This document shows positions 54,259 to 63,944 of a DNA stretch of 64,000 bases, piece by piece. Where the stretch lies: NCBI RefSeq assembly GCF_900130045.1, contig NZ_FQXT01000005.1:283814-347813 (forward strand). Direction: 5' to 3'. Position numbers and translations under genes: made by a program. A model generated the notes under the pieces. It was not told where the DNA came from, searched no databases, and saw only the letters and a program-made list of their open reading frames with translations. Each line of letters starts with the position of its first letter. Positions within the stretch are counted from its first letter, which is position 1. The stretch is from Leeuwenhoekiella palythoae (GTDB taxonomy: Bacteria > Bacteroidota > Bacteroidia > Flavobacteriales > Flavobacteriaceae).

Positions 54259-55464
54259 ATGAAAACAACACAGTCAAAAATAATTCTTGCCGTTATACTG
54301 GTTTGCGTTATCGCAGGGGTAGGCTATGCCTTCTTCGGTGCAGATTCAGGCACAACCATTACCGCCGAAACCACAACGGTAACCAAAGGAAAAGTAACCA
54401 CTATGGTTACCGCAACCGGCACCATAGAACCTCTTACTGAAGTTGAAGTAGGTACTCAAGTATCAGGCGAAGTAGAGAAGATCTATGTAGATTATAACAG
54501 TACAGTCACTAAAGGTCAACTCCTTGCCGAGTTAGACAAAACCAATTTAATAGCAGCCCTTCAGCAAGCAAATGCTTCTTATTCTAATGCGGTAACTCAG
54601 CGCGATTATTATAATAAAATCTACTCAAGACAGAAAAAACTCTACGAAGAAGAGGTCATCAGTCAGGCAGATTTTGATGATGCAGAATACAATTTCAACA
54701 ACTCCAAAATTTCGGTCACTCAAGCACTTTCTGATTTGCAGGAAGCAAAAACCAACTTGAGTTATGCAGATATTTATTCGCCTATTGACGGCGTAGTACT
54801 TTCTAAAGAGGTTGACGAAGGACAAACGGTAGCAGCCAGCTTTGAAACTCCTACTTTGTTTACCATCGCAAAAGACCTTAAAGAAATGCAGGTTGAAGCA
54901 GATGTAGATGAAGCAGATATAGGCAATGTTGCCGAGGGACAGCGCGTAAGTTTTACAGTAGATGCTTATCAAGGCGAGACATTTACGGGTACAGTAACGC
55001 AGGTGCGTCTAGATCCTACCGAAGAAGAAAGCGTGATCACCTACACGGTAGTCATAAAAGCAGACAACCCAGACCTTAAACTTAAACCGGGACTTACCGC
55101 AACCGTTTCGATCTACACGCTAGAGCTTGATGATGTATTGACTACGGAAGCTAAAGCGGTAAACTTCAATCCAGCTTTAAATGAGATCAACACCTACTAC
55201 AAACAACAGGGAATTGATAAAACCATGTCCGAAATCCCTAAAGTTTCCGAAGGAAAAAGTAGAGTTTGGCAATATGGCGCTGATGGTTCACTAAAACCGG
55301 TAGAAGTTACTTTAGGCGCAAGCGACGGAATCAATATCGAGGTTAAATCTGGTTTGCAAGCCGGCACTAAACTGGTGTATAATTTAAAAACAATTACCGC
55401 TTCAGAAAGCGGCGCAGAAGACAGTAGTAGCCCTTTTATGCCAAAACCTCCCGGAAAAAAGTAA
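54259..55464 (+). CDS. MacA-like periplasmic adaptor (HlyD/RND family)
   Basis: A protein of 401 residues with one N-terminal helix (about 7-26), a biotinyl-lipoyl-like hybrid motif (GTQVSGEVEKIYVDYNSTV), an alpha-hairpin (about 90-165; YNKIYSRQKKLYEEEVISQADFD), the lipoyl second half (ADIYSPIDGVVLSKEVDEGQ) and beta-barrel domains. It joins the MacB pair to the TolC-type channel. Gap to the ATPase gene is 4 bp. Confidence 0.93.
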   Translation: MKTTQSKIILAVILVCVIAGVGYAFFGADSGTTITAETTTVTKGKVTTMVTATGTIEPLTEVEVGTQVSGEVEKIYVDYNSTVTKGQLLAELDKTNLIAALQQANASYSNAVTQRDYYNKIYSRQKKLYEEEVISQADFDDAEYNFNNSKISVTQALSDLQEAKTNLSYADIYSPIDGVVLSKEVDEGQTVAASFETPTLFTIAKDLKEMQVEADVDEADIGNVAEGQRVSFTVDAYQGETFTGTVTQVRLDPTEEESVITYTVVIKADNPDLKLKPGLTATVSIYTLELDDVLTTEAKAVNFNPALNEINTYYKQQGIDKTMSEIPKVSEGKSRVWQYGADGSLKPVEVTLGASDGINIEVKSGLQAGTKLVYNLKTITASESGAEDSSSPFMPKPPGKK

Positions 55465-55468
55465 AATC

Positions 55469-56209
55469 ATGAGTAAAACGATCATAGACATAGATACACT
55501 GAAACGTGAATTTATTATGGGTACCGAAACCGTTCACGCCCTTAAAGGCATTTCGTATGCTATAAAAGAAGGTGAATTTGTAACCATAATGGGCTCAAGC
55601 GGTAGCGGCAAAAGTACAATGCTCAATATTCTAGGCTGTCTTGACCAGCCTACTTCTGGGAGTTATAAAATTGATCAAGTTGCCGTAAATGCATTAAGCC
55701 GAAACGAACTCGCGCAAATACGCAACGAGAAAATTGGCTTCATCTTTCAGTCGTATAATTTATTACCGCGAACTTCAGCTATTGAAAATGCAGAGCTTCC
55801 GCTTTTATACAACAGTAAGGTTTCTTCTGAAGAACGCAGAAAACGCGCAATTGACGCTTTAAATCTTGTGGGATTAGGCGAGCGTCTAGATCATACCCCG
55901 GCACAACTTTCTGGAGGGCAACAACAGCGTGTAGCGATTGCCAGATCACTGGTAAATGATCCCGTGGTGATTCTAGCAGATGAAGCCACCGGAAACTTAG
56001 ACACCAGAACTTCTTACGAGATCATGGCGCTTTTTCAAGACTTAAACCGAAAAGGCAAAACCATTGTGTTTGTAACGCATGAAGATGATATAGCACGCTT
56101 CAGTAATCGCACCATTATTTTAAAAGACGGCACTATCATTTCAGATAAAATCAACGAAGACATTTTAGACGCTGCCCAAGAGCTTGCAGCGCTTCCTAAA
56201 GAAAATTAA
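55469..56209 (+). CDS. MacB-type ABC transporter ATP-binding protein
   Basis: A protein of 246 residues of the LolD/MacB ATPase class. Walker A is GSSGSGKST, the signature is [15 protein letters not shown], Walker B is [13 protein letters not shown] and the H-loop is FVTHEDD. In E. coli MacB the ATPase and permease are one chain; here they are separate genes. The stop codon is one base before the permease ATG. Confidence 0.96.
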   Translation: MSKTIIDIDTLKREFIMGTETVHALKGISYAIKEGEFVTIMGSSGSGKSTMLNILGCLDQPTSGSYKIDQVAVNALSRNELAQIRNEKIGFIFQSYNLLPRTSAIENAELPLLYNSKVSSEERRKRAIDALNLVGLGERLDHTPAQLSGGQQQRVAIARSLVNDPVVILADEATGNLDTRTSYEIMALFQDLNRKGKTIVFVTHEDDIARFSNRTIILKDGTIISDKINEDILDAAQELAALPKEN

Positions 56210-56210
56210 T

Positions 56211-57431
56211 ATGAGAATTTTAAACTTATTAAAGATCGCTTGGCGCGCTATCAAACTGAACAAGATGCGCACTTTTTTGACGATGTTGGGGATTATAATT
56301 GGTGTTGCTTCAGTCATTGCGATGCTTGCTGTGGGAGAAGGTTCTACACAAAGTATAAAAACTCAAATATCAAGCATGGGGTCTAATATGATCACGATAC
56401 GTCCCGGCGCAGGAATGCAGGGTGGTGTGCGTACTGATCCCGGCGAAATGCAAAGTCTTAAGCTCGAAGATTATGAGAGCCTTAGAGATCAAGCGACTTT
56501 ACTCACCGCGATTTCGCCTCAAGTTTCCGGTAGTGGTCAAGTGATTAGCGGTGCTAATAACTGGCCGTCTTCTATTTATGGGGTGACTCCGGAGTATCTT
56601 GACATTCGCGTACTTGAGCTGGCAGAGGGCAGTATGTTTACTTCCGCTGAAGTTAAATCTGCCGCTAAAGTTGCCGTGATAGGCCAGACCATTGTTGAGA
56701 ACATTTTTCCTGATGGAGAGAGCCCTATTGGTAAAATGATTCGGTTTAATAAAATCCCTTTTAAAGTCATTGGGGTTCTTGAGCCTAAAGGCGAGAATAC
56801 CTTTGGGCAGGATCAAGACGATATTATTCTGGCGCCGTATACTGCTGTTCAAAAGCGTATTTTGGCCATAGATTATTTACAATCTATTGTTGCTTCGGCA
56901 GTAAATGAAGAGCAGGCGCCAGATGCCGTTGAAGAGGTTTCGGCTATTCTTAGAGAAAACCACCAGATCACCAATCCGCAAGAAGATGATTTCAATGTTT
57001 TTTCTATGGAAGAGTTGATCACCGCACTGAGTTCTACCAGCGAAATTCTCACCGTACTTTTGGTAGCCATCGCCGGTATCTCATTATTAATTGGCGGAAT
57101 CGGGATTATGAATATTATGTATGTTTCGGTTAAAGAGCGTACACGCGAGATTGGACTAAGAATGGCGGTAGGCGGTAAAGGAGCTGATATTTTGATTCAA
57201 TTTTTGATCGAAGCTATTCTTATAAGCATCACCGGCGGAATTTTAGGCGTGCTTCTAGGCATCAGCGCAACTTTGATCATTCAGAATGTGTTTAACTGGC
57301 CCACTATTGTAACTTTATATTCTGTGATCATCTCTTTTGCAGTATGTGCCATCACCGGAATATTCTTTGGTTGGTATCCTGCGCGCAAAGCAGCTGCTCT
57401 AGATCCTATTGTGGCCTTACGTTACGAGTAA
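56211..57431 (+). CDS. MacB-type ABC transporter permease
   Basis: About 406 residues from the ATG at 56211. A TTG further upstream would run into the ATPase gene and is not used. N-terminal helix (RTFLTMLGIIIGVASVIAML), MacB_PCD periplasmic domain (about 50-250), and the C-terminal FtsX domain with three helices and VSVKERTREIGLRMAVGGKG. It works with the previous three genes to expel a substrate from the periplasm, such as a peptide, lipoprotein or macrolide; which one is unknown. Confidence 0.94.
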   Translation: MRILNLLKIAWRAIKLNKMRTFLTMLGIIIGVASVIAMLAVGEGSTQSIKTQISSMGSNMITIRPGAGMQGGVRTDPGEMQSLKLEDYESLRDQATLLTAISPQVSGSGQVISGANNWPSSIYGVTPEYLDIRVLELAEGSMFTSAEVKSAAKVAVIGQTIVENIFPDGESPIGKMIRFNKIPFKVIGVLEPKGENTFGQDQDDIILAPYTAVQKRILAIDYLQSIVASAVNEEQAPDAVEEVSAILRENHQITNPQEDDFNVFSMEELITALSSTSEILTVLLVAIAGISLLIGGIGIMNIMYVSVKERTREIGLRMAVGGKGADILIQFLIEAILISITGGILGVLLGISATLIIQNVFNWPTIVTLYSVIISFAVCAITGIFFGWYPARKAAALDPIVALRYE

Positions 57432-57448
57432 CTTTTAATTTCAAAACA

Positions 57449-57503
57449 TCCCAATAGCTATCGGGACGGAATATTAAACTCTTTGGCGGAGCCAATAAAA
57501 AAA
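57449..57503. repeat. short intergenic repeat, copy B, with palindrome
   Basis: An 18-base near-palindrome (TCCCAATAGCTATCGGGA, 57449-57466, one mismatched pair) is followed by a 37-base stretch (57467-57503) that closely matches 43335-43370. The second part holds the small stem TTGGCGGAGCCAA. It ends 5 bp before the histidine kinase ATG, so it would form most of that gene's leader. Confidence 0.65.
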
Positions 57504-57508
57504 CAAGT

Positions 57509-58543
57509 ATGCATTTCACAAGAAACAAACGAATTCTAATCTTACTGCACCTTATGGTGTGGGCGGCTCTGTTTTTTACGCCCTATTTTTTAGCAGGTGG
57601 TCAGGTAGAGTTGTCGCCGGTAGCTATGAATACCTGGGTGCCTCTAGGTTTGTATGCAGTTATTTTTTATCTGAATTATTTATACCTGATCAATGCATTT
57701 CTGTTTAAGAAAAAGAACACTGTTTTTATCCTCATCAATCTGGTTCTCATTGGTCTTTTAGCGTTTTTAAATTATGAGCTTAAAGAAATGTATCTTGAGC
57801 ATATTCTCGCCAAGAACAAGACTATAGAGCGCCCACCTCACGAGGGTTTATTCATTTATTTAAACAGTATCACTTTTGTGGTTCCGTTAGTTTTTGCACT
57901 GGCATTTAAAACCATCGAAAAGTGGAAAAAAGACGAGACCCGCACGCAAGAAGCTGAAAAGATCAAGCTTGAATCAGAACTGCAGTATTTACGTTACCAG
58001 CTTCAGCCGCATTTCTTTTTTAATTCGTTAAACAATATTTACTCGCTTGTAGATATTGCTCCAGACCAAGCTAAAGAAACCATTCACAGCTTGAGTAAAT
58101 TAATGCGTTACCTGCTTTATGAGACCGCTACCGAGTATGTACCGCTTCAGAAAGAAATAGATTTTTTAAAAACCTATATCGAGTTGATGAAACTGCGGTT
58201 TTCTAGCAATGTCATCGTTAATTATAGTTTTCCTACAGTTTCCGGCGACGTAAGAATAGCGCCCCTTCTGATCATCACACTTATCGAGAACGCGTTTAAA
58301 CACGGGATCTCATCAACTGAATTATCCCGCATTGATTTTAAAATCAGCGTAGAAGAAGAAACTATTAAATTTGTTTCGGTTAACAATTATTATCCTAAAG
58401 ATGCCACAGATCAGAGTGGTTCTGGTATAGGATTGCTTAACTTAGATAAACGTTTACAATTGATTTACGGTAATGATCACAAGCTCAAAATAGATGTGCA
58501 AAATGATTTATTTATCTCTAAGCTCAATATTCCTGTTAGATGA
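57509..58543 (+). CDS. LytS-family sensor histidine kinase
   Basis: A protein of 344 residues with four predicted N-terminal helices (to about 135), then a His_kinase (pfam06580) domain with the phosphorylated His in LQPHFFFNSLNNIYSLV and an ATPase part with LIENAFKHGI and GSGIGLLNLDKRL. It overlaps the response regulator by 4 bases (ATGA). Its location suggests it senses stress linked to the efflux pump upstream; this is inferred. Confidence 0.93.
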   Translation: MHFTRNKRILILLHLMVWAALFFTPYFLAGGQVELSPVAMNTWVPLGLYAVIFYLNYLYLINAFLFKKKNTVFILINLVLIGLLAFLNYELKEMYLEHILAKNKTIERPPHEGLFIYLNSITFVVPLVFALAFKTIEKWKKDETRTQEAEKIKLESELQYLRYQLQPHFFFNSLNNIYSLVDIAPDQAKETIHSLSKLMRYLLYETATEYVPLQKEIDFLKTYIELMKLRFSSNVIVNYSFPTVSGDVRIAPLLIITLIENAFKHGISSTELSRIDFKISVEEETIKFVSVNNYYPKDATDQSGSGIGLLNLDKRLQLIYGNDHKLKIDVQNDLFISKLNIPVR

Positions 58544-59280
58544 GTATTTCTCAAGAACCTAAACTTTCCTGTATTGTTGTTGATGATGAGCCTATGGCGC
58601 TCAATCTTATAGAAAGTTATGTTCAAAAAACACCCTTTCTTGATCTAAAAGGAAAATGCAGTAGTGCCATTCAAGCGCTTAAAATTCTGAATACAGAACA
58701 AATAGATCTTATTTTTTTAGACATCCAGATGCCCGATCTAACAGGCATTGAACTATCTAAAACGCTTAGCAAAACCACGCGTGTTATTTTTACAACAGCT
58801 TTTGATAGTTATGCCTTGCAAGGCTATAAAGTTGATGCGCTAGACTATCTTTTAAAACCTTTTAATTACACCGAATTTCTACTAGCGGCAAACAAAGCGC
58901 TATCGTGGTTTAAGTTAGTTAGCACAGCTACTGACACTACCACCACACCGCCTAAAAAATACCTTTTTGTAAAATCTGAATATAAACAGGTAAAATTAGA
59001 ACTCGACGACATCCTGTATTTTGAAGGTTTAAAAGACTACATAAAGATTTACCTCGCGAGTCAGTCAAAACCGGTGCTCACCCTAAAAAGTCTAAAAGCT
59101 TTAGAACAAGAGTTGCCGTCTGACTTTATGCGCATACATCGCTCATTTATTATTTCGTTAGATAAAATTGATGAAATAGAACGTAGTCAAGTTATCATTT
59201 CAGGAAAACGCATAACTGTTTCTGAAGGCTACAAAGAAGCCTTTCAAAATTATATTTCAGACAATTCTATACAATCCTAG
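58540..59280 (+). CDS. LytTR-family response regulator
   Basis: A protein of 246 residues. The receiver domain (about 8-125) has the acidic VVDDEPM, the phospho-acceptor Asp in LIFLDIQMPDLTG and Lys in DYLLKPFNY. The C-terminal LytTR DNA-binding domain (about 145-240) has YFEGLKDYIKIY and FMRIHRSFIISLDKI. It is paired with the kinase just upstream. Confidence 0.95.
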   Translation: MSISQEPKLSCIVVDDEPMALNLIESYVQKTPFLDLKGKCSSAIQALKILNTEQIDLIFLDIQMPDLTGIELSKTLSKTTRVIFTTAFDSYALQGYKVDALDYLLKPFNYTEFLLAANKALSWFKLVSTATDTTTTPPKKYLFVKSEYKQVKLELDDILYFEGLKDYIKIYLASQSKPVLTLKSLKALEQELPSDFMRIHRSFIISLDKIDEIERSQVIISGKRITVSEGYKEAFQNYISDNSIQS

Positions 59281-59336
59281 ACCAGACAAGGCCGCATAAG
59301 TTTTAACATCAAATAAAATTTGAGATTTTCACTTAT

Positions 59337-59370
59337 TAGGAATATTTCCATAATTTTGTATTTATTCCTA
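59337..59370 (+). promoter_or_regulatory. dinB promoter with candidate operator
   Basis: TAATTTTG (59351-59358) matches the -7 consensus TAnnTTTG and lies 18 bases before the dinB ATG. It is bracketed by TAGGAAT (59337-59343) and the inverted ATTCCTA (59364-59370). The left part also forms GGAA-TAT-TTCC (59339-59349). A repressor bound to both arms would cover the promoter, as expected for damage-inducible control. No lexA-like gene lies in the window. Confidence 0.5.
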
Positions 59371-59376
59371 TTTATT

Positions 59377-60597
59377 ATGAACCGAAATATTTTACATCTC
59401 GACCTTGATACTTTTTTCGTTTCATGCGAACGAAGATTAAACAGCAAACTCATAGGCAAACCAGTGATTGTAGGAGGTACCGGCGATCGTGGTGTGGTGA
59501 GCGCTGCCAGCTATGAGTGTCGTGCTTATGGCGTACACTCTGGTATGGCGATGCGTATGGCGCGACAGCTTTGTCCACACGCTACCTACATACGCGGTAA
59601 CGCAAGTGTTTATACCAAATTCTCTAAAATGGTAACCGATATTTTACAGGAACAAGTGCCTGTTTTAGAGAAATCAAGTGTAGACGAGTTCTACGCAGAC
59701 CTTACCGGGATGGATCGGTTTTTTGGTTGCTATAAATTTGCTAAAGAGCTTAGAACTAAAATTATTAGAGAAACAGGCTTGCCTATTTCTTTTGGCCTTT
59801 CAGTGAATAAAACCGTCTCAAAAGTCGCTACAAATGAGGCTAAGCCAGACAGCCAATTAAAGGTTGATGCTGGTTTTGAGAAAATCTTTCTCGAGCCACT
59901 TTCTATCAGAAAAATTCCTATGGTGGGCGAAAAAACTTTTAGAACGTTTTGTAATCTGGGCGTTAAAAAAGTGGGACTGGTACAGCAAATGCCGGTAGAA
60001 ATGATGGTTTCTGTTTTTGGCAAAAACGGAAGAGTCATCTGGGAACGTGCAAATGGTATTGACCGCACACCTATTGTGCAATACCACGAGCGCAAATCGA
60101 TCTCTAGTGAGCGTACGTATGGTAGAGACACCACAGATCTCATAAAACTCAAAACAACCATACGTGCAATGGCCGAAAATCTGGCCTTTCAATTACGTGC
60201 AGGCAATAAATTGACTTCCTGCATTACGGTAAAAGTGAGATATTCAGATTTTCAGACCTATTCAAAACAACTTAAGATTCCATATACCGCGGCAGATCAC
60301 AACTTGATTCCGCAGGTCTTAGAGCTTTTTGAAAAACTTTATAACCGCAGACTGCTCATACGATTAGTAGGTGTGCGCTACAGCGGCTTGACCGAAGGAC
60401 ACTACCAGATAGATCTTTTTGAAAACACTAGCCGCACCGTCAATCTCTATAAAGCGATGGATGCGATACGCCTACGTTACGGCGACCGCAGTATTATGCG
60501 CGCTGCAACGCTGGGCGAAGGTTCGCGCACCATTGGTGGACAAGGCAATCCGTTTAATGGGCAACCGCCTATTATTTTAGCACACAGACATCAGTAG
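59377..60597 (+). CDS. dinB: DNA polymerase IV (Y-family, DinB)
   Basis: About 406 residues from the ATG at 59377, which gives the canonical MNRNILHLDLDTFFVSCERR. A longer frame to 59320 would run through the promoter. Catalytic acids are in HLDLDTFF and KSSVDEFYADLTG. The finger, thumb (helix-hairpin-helix in RKIPMVGEKTFRTFCNLGVKKV) and little-finger domains follow in order. It copies past damaged bases. It is paired with dnaE2 24 bp downstream. Confidence 0.95.
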   Translation: MNRNILHLDLDTFFVSCERRLNSKLIGKPVIVGGTGDRGVVSAASYECRAYGVHSGMAMRMARQLCPHATYIRGNASVYTKFSKMVTDILQEQVPVLEKSSVDEFYADLTGMDRFFGCYKFAKELRTKIIRETGLPISFGLSVNKTVSKVATNEAKPDSQLKVDAGFEKIFLEPLSIRKIPMVGEKTFRTFCNLGVKKVGLVQQMPVEMMVSVFGKNGRVIWERANGIDRTPIVQYHERKSISSERTYGRDTTDLIKLKTTIRAMAENLAFQLRAGNKLTSCITVKVRYSDFQTYSKQLKIPYTAADHNLIPQVLELFEKLYNRRLLIRLVGVRYSGLTEGHYQIDLFENTSRTVNLYKAMDAIRLRYGDRSIMRAATLGEGSRTIGGQGNPFNGQPPIILAHRHQ

Positions 60598-60621
60598 CAT
60601 TTATAGCAACCTAAGCATTTT

Positions 60622-63600
60622 ATGTATTTAAATTGTCACTCTTTTTTTAGTTTACGTTACGGCACTCTTTCTGAGGTGCAGTTACTTGATCTTGCGGTAG
60701 ATCATAAACTGGACACTATTGCACTTACTGATATTAATAGTACTTCTGCCGGACTCAATTTTGTACGCAAAGCAAAAGAAAAAAAAGTCAAGCCTGTGCT
60801 AGGTGTAGATTTTAGAAACAGAATCGAACAGTGCTATGTATGCCTTGCTAAAAATAACGAAGGCTATCTTGAACTCAATAACTTTTTAGCTCAGCATCTT
60901 CATAACAAAACTAATTTCCCCGAAACAGCTCCATCTTTTAAAAATGCATTCACCATTTATGCTTTTGAACGCGCACTTGAATTAGACAAAACCCATTTCA
61001 GTGAAAATGAGTTTATAGGTATTGGTATTCACGATTTAAACAAGCTACGCTTTTCTCAATACAGCACCTATCACGACAAATTGGTCTTGTTGCTTCCGGT
61101 GAGTTTCAATTCTAAAAGAGATTTTAATGCGCACCGGTTACTGCGTGCCATAGATTTGAATTGTCTGCTGAGCAAACTCCCAAAAGAAGCACAGGCCTTG
61201 CCTGATGAGTTGATGTTTGATCCAAAAAAGATAGAAAATCTATTTGAAGAGTTTCCGCAGATTCTATTAAACACTCAAGCATTATTAAAGCAATGCAGCA
61301 TCGATTTTAAATTTGCTAAAGAGCGTCAAAATCAAAATTTAAAAACTGTTTTTGGCAGCGAACAAAAAGACTACAAGCATCTTTTAGCACTTTGTGAAAA
61401 GGGTTTAAAAGAGCGTTACGATGAGATCACACCTAAAATTAGGGAGCGACTAGAACGTGAGCTTACACTGATCAAGAAGAAAGACTTTGTTTCTTTTTTC
61501 CTGATCAATTGGAAGATCATTGAATACGCCCGAAGTCAAGATTATTTTTATGTAGGTCGCGGTAGCGGTGCCAACAGTATTGTAGCTTACTTGTTACGCA
61601 TAACCGATGTGGACCCTATAGAATTAGATCTTTATTTTGAACGCTTTTTAAATGAATATAGAAGCAGTCCGCCTGATTTTGACATCGACTTTTCTACTTG
61701 GGATCGTGAGGATGTAACGGCATATATTTTTAGAGAATTCGGAAAAAACAATCAAGTTGCTTTACTAGGCTCTTATGTCACTTTTAAACATAGCGGGGCC
61801 GTACGCGAACTGGGGAAAGTTTTTGGACTCCCTAAAACCGAAATAGACAAGTTGAGTAGCGGTCAGTTTAATGTTTCAGACTTAGATTCGATTGCGCAGC
61901 TCATTCTTAAGTATGCAGCTTATTTTCATAAAAAGCCTAATTATCTCAGCATTCACGCCGGCGGAATTTTAATTTCAGATAGACCTATTCATTACTTTTC
62001 TGCGACGCATTTACCACCTAAAGATTTTCCAACAGTACAATTTGATATGCATATTGCTGAAGATGTAGGTCTGTGCAAGTTTGATATTTTAGGGCAGCGC
62101 GGTTTAGGTAAGATCAAAGACGCCGTTAGCATCATCAAAAAAAATCAACCCGAAGCACAACTTTTAGATATACGTAACCCAAAACCTTTTTTTAAAGATC
62201 CAAAAATCAATGCGATGATCGCGCGTGCAGAATGCATAGGCTGTTTTTATGTAGAATCGCCTGCAATGCGTATGTTGCTTAAAAAGTTGGCCGTAAGTGA
62301 TTATCAGACGCTCGTGGCCGCAAGTTCTATCATTAGACCCGGAGTCGCAAAAAGCGGAATGATGCGCGAATATATCTTACGACATAGAAATCCTGAACGA
62401 CGTAAAGAAGCACATCCCGTACTCTGGAATATTATGACAGACACCTATGGAATTATGGTTTACCAAGAAGATGTGATTAAAGTAGCACACCATTATGCAA
62501 AACTTACTTTAGATGAAGCAGATGTTCTTAGGCGCGGAATGAGCGGTAAATTTAGATCCAGGGCAGAGTTTCAGTATGTGCAAGATAAGTTTAGAAGCAA
62601 TTGTATAGCCAATGGTGAACCCGAAGAAGTAGTAAATGAAATATGGCGTCAGATAGAAAGTTTTGCCGGTTATGCCTTTGCCAAAGGACATTCGGCATCC
62701 TACGCTGTCGAAAGTTATCAAAGTCTTTATCTTAAATGTTATTTCCCTTTAGAGTATATGGTGGCTACGTTAAACAATGGCGGCGGCTTCTATAAAGCAG
62801 AATTTTATGTACACGAAGCAAAGATGCACGGCGCAACTATAGAACCGCCTTGTATTAATAAGAGTCAAATTGAAACAACGATTTATGATAAAACAATCTA
62901 TTTAGGATTTCAGCACTTAGAAGGTCTTGAGAAAAAAACGATGCTAAATATTATCAATAATCGTGTGCACGCTAAATACACATCCTATGACGACTTTATT
63001 CAACGCGTTCCGGTAAGCTTAGAGCAACAAGAATTATTAATCAGGATAGGCGCGCTTAGAAGTTTAGGAAAAGATAAACGCAGCCTGCTTTGGGAAGCTC
63101 ACTATAAAGAAAACACAATCCCGGAAAATGAGTTACAGCAGAGCTTTTTTAAAATATCCCTACACGATTTCACACTTCCTAAATTTCATATTTCACAATA
63201 TGAAGATGCTTTTGACTATATGGAATTGTTAGGCTTCTCTTTGTTCAATCCATTTTTTTTGATGAAAGAGAGTCCGCATAAATACATTTTAGCAAGAGAA
63301 CTTCCTGAGTATATCGATCAACAGGTAAAAGTTGCAGGATATTTAGTTACCTGCAAGAACACAAAAACAGCAAAAGGATTAAGAATGAATTTCGGCACTT
63401 TTCTAGACTTTGAAGGGGCTTGGCTTGACACGGTATTATTTCCTGAGGTAGCGCAACGCAGTGCTATTTACGCGCGGGGATTGTATCATATAGAAGCTAA
63501 AGTAACCACTGAGTTTGACTTTATCACCTTAGAGGTCTCTAAAATTAAACGACTGCCCTACATCACAGATCCAAGATTCGCCACCAGCCCTTCAGACACC

Positions 63601-63630
63601 AAAACACACTCTCTTAAAACCGGAAGCTAA
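60622..63630 (+). CDS. dnaE2: error-prone DNA polymerase III alpha subunit (DnaE2-like)
   Basis: A C-family polymerase of 1002 residues. The N-terminal PHP domain is altered (CHSFFSLRYG where HxHS is typical), so its metal site is probably lost. The palm has two catalytic Asp in PPDFDIDF (about 351-357) and a third in CKFDILG (about 487). Later come the finger and HhH region (ASYAVESYQSLYLKCYFPLEYM) and an OB fold near 900. Shorter than replicative DnaE (about 1150-1400) and paired with a Y-family polymerase, it fits the mutagenesis-cassette type. No imuA-like partner is present. Confidence 0.88.
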   Translation: MYLNCHSFFSLRYGTLSEVQLLDLAVDHKLDTIALTDINSTSAGLNFVRKAKEKKVKPVLGVDFRNRIEQCYVCLAKNNEGYLELNNFLAQHLHNKTNFPETAPSFKNAFTIYAFERALELDKTHFSENEFIGIGIHDLNKLRFSQYSTYHDKLVLLLPVSFNSKRDFNAHRLLRAIDLNCLLSKLPKEAQALPDELMFDPKKIENLFEEFPQILLNTQALLKQCSIDFKFAKERQNQNLKTVFGSEQKDYKHLLALCEKGLKERYDEITPKIRERLERELTLIKKKDFVSFFLINWKIIEYARSQDYFYVGRGSGANSIVAYLLRITDVDPIELDLYFERFLNEYRSSPPDFDIDFSTWDREDVTAYIFREFGKNNQVALLGSYVTFKHSGAVRELGKVFGLPKTEIDKLSSGQFNVSDLDSIAQLILKYAAYFHKKPNYLSIHAGGILISDRPIHYFSATHLPPKDFPTVQFDMHIAEDVGLCKFDILGQRGLGKIKDAVSIIKKNQPEAQLLDIRNPKPFFKDPKINAMIARAECIGCFYVESPAMRMLLKKLAVSDYQTLVAASSIIRPGVAKSGMMREYILRHRNPERRKEAHPVLWNIMTDTYGIMVYQEDVIKVAHHYAKLTLDEADVLRRGMSGKFRSRAEFQYVQDKFRSNCIANGEPEEVVNEIWRQIESFAGYAFAKGHSASYAVESYQSLYLKCYFPLEYMVATLNNGGGFYKAEFYVHEAKMHGATIEPPCINKSQIETTIYDKTIYLGFQHLEGLEKKTMLNIINNRVHAKYTSYDDFIQRVPVSLEQQELLIRIGALRSLGKDKRSLLWEAHYKENTIPENELQQSFFKISLHDFTLPKFHISQYEDAFDYMELLGFSLFNPFFLMKESPHKYILARELPEYIDQQVKVAGYLVTCKNTKTAKGLRMNFGTFLDFEGAWLDTVLFPEVAQRSAIYARGLYHIEAKVTTEFDFITLEVSKIKRLPYITDPRFATSPSDTKTHSLKTGS

Positions 63631-63655
63631 AGATTCATTTAACTTTATTATAAAA

Positions 63656-63688
63656 AAAAGTCTGCATCAGATATTGATGCAGACTTTT
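63656..63688. terminator. bidirectional terminator between dnaE2 and 5S rRNA
   Basis: A 14-bp perfect stem AAAAGTCTGCATCA / TGATGCAGACTTTT with a GATAT loop. It is A-rich on the left and T-rich at the right, so it can end both the plus-strand dinB-dnaE2 transcript and the minus-strand rRNA operon. Confidence 0.88.
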
Positions 63689-63693
63689 AAAAC

Positions 63694-63799
63694 AAGGCGG
63701 CGACCTACTCTCCCACGAGATGTAGTACCATCGGCGCTAACGGGCTTAACTACTCTGTTCGGAATGGTAAGAGGTGAGCCCCGTCGCTATAACCACCTT
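63694..63799 (-). rRNA. rrf: 5S ribosomal RNA
   Basis: On the minus strand it begins AAGGTGGTTATAGCGACGGG, includes the conserved CTCACCTCTTACCATTCCGA and ends GGTCGCCGCCTT. The two ends pair as helix I. Exact ends may differ by a few bases. It is last in the rRNA operon, followed by the terminator. Confidence 0.95.
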
Positions 63800-63910
63800 A
63801 AGCTGTCGTATGAATTAATCACATACTTTAATAAGTTAACATATTGGGTAATAATAAAAAGACTACAATCACAAATCTGATTTGATCATTATAAGTATAA
63901 GAGTGCTCCT

Positions 63911-63930
63911 CCCGCACTAAAAAGTGCGGG
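63911..63930 (-). other. hairpin in the 23S-5S spacer
   Basis: CCCGCACT / AGTGCGGG with an AAAA loop forms an 8-bp stem just after the 23S 3' end in the direction of transcription. It may help processing. The rest of the 63800-63944 spacer shows no gene. Confidence 0.6.
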
Positions 63931-63944
63931 AAGACGTACATAAG

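Noticed and set aside
63674..63880. Open frame of 68 codons on the plus strand
   Set aside because: It lies antisense over the 5S rRNA gene; the sequence is explained by conserved rRNA.
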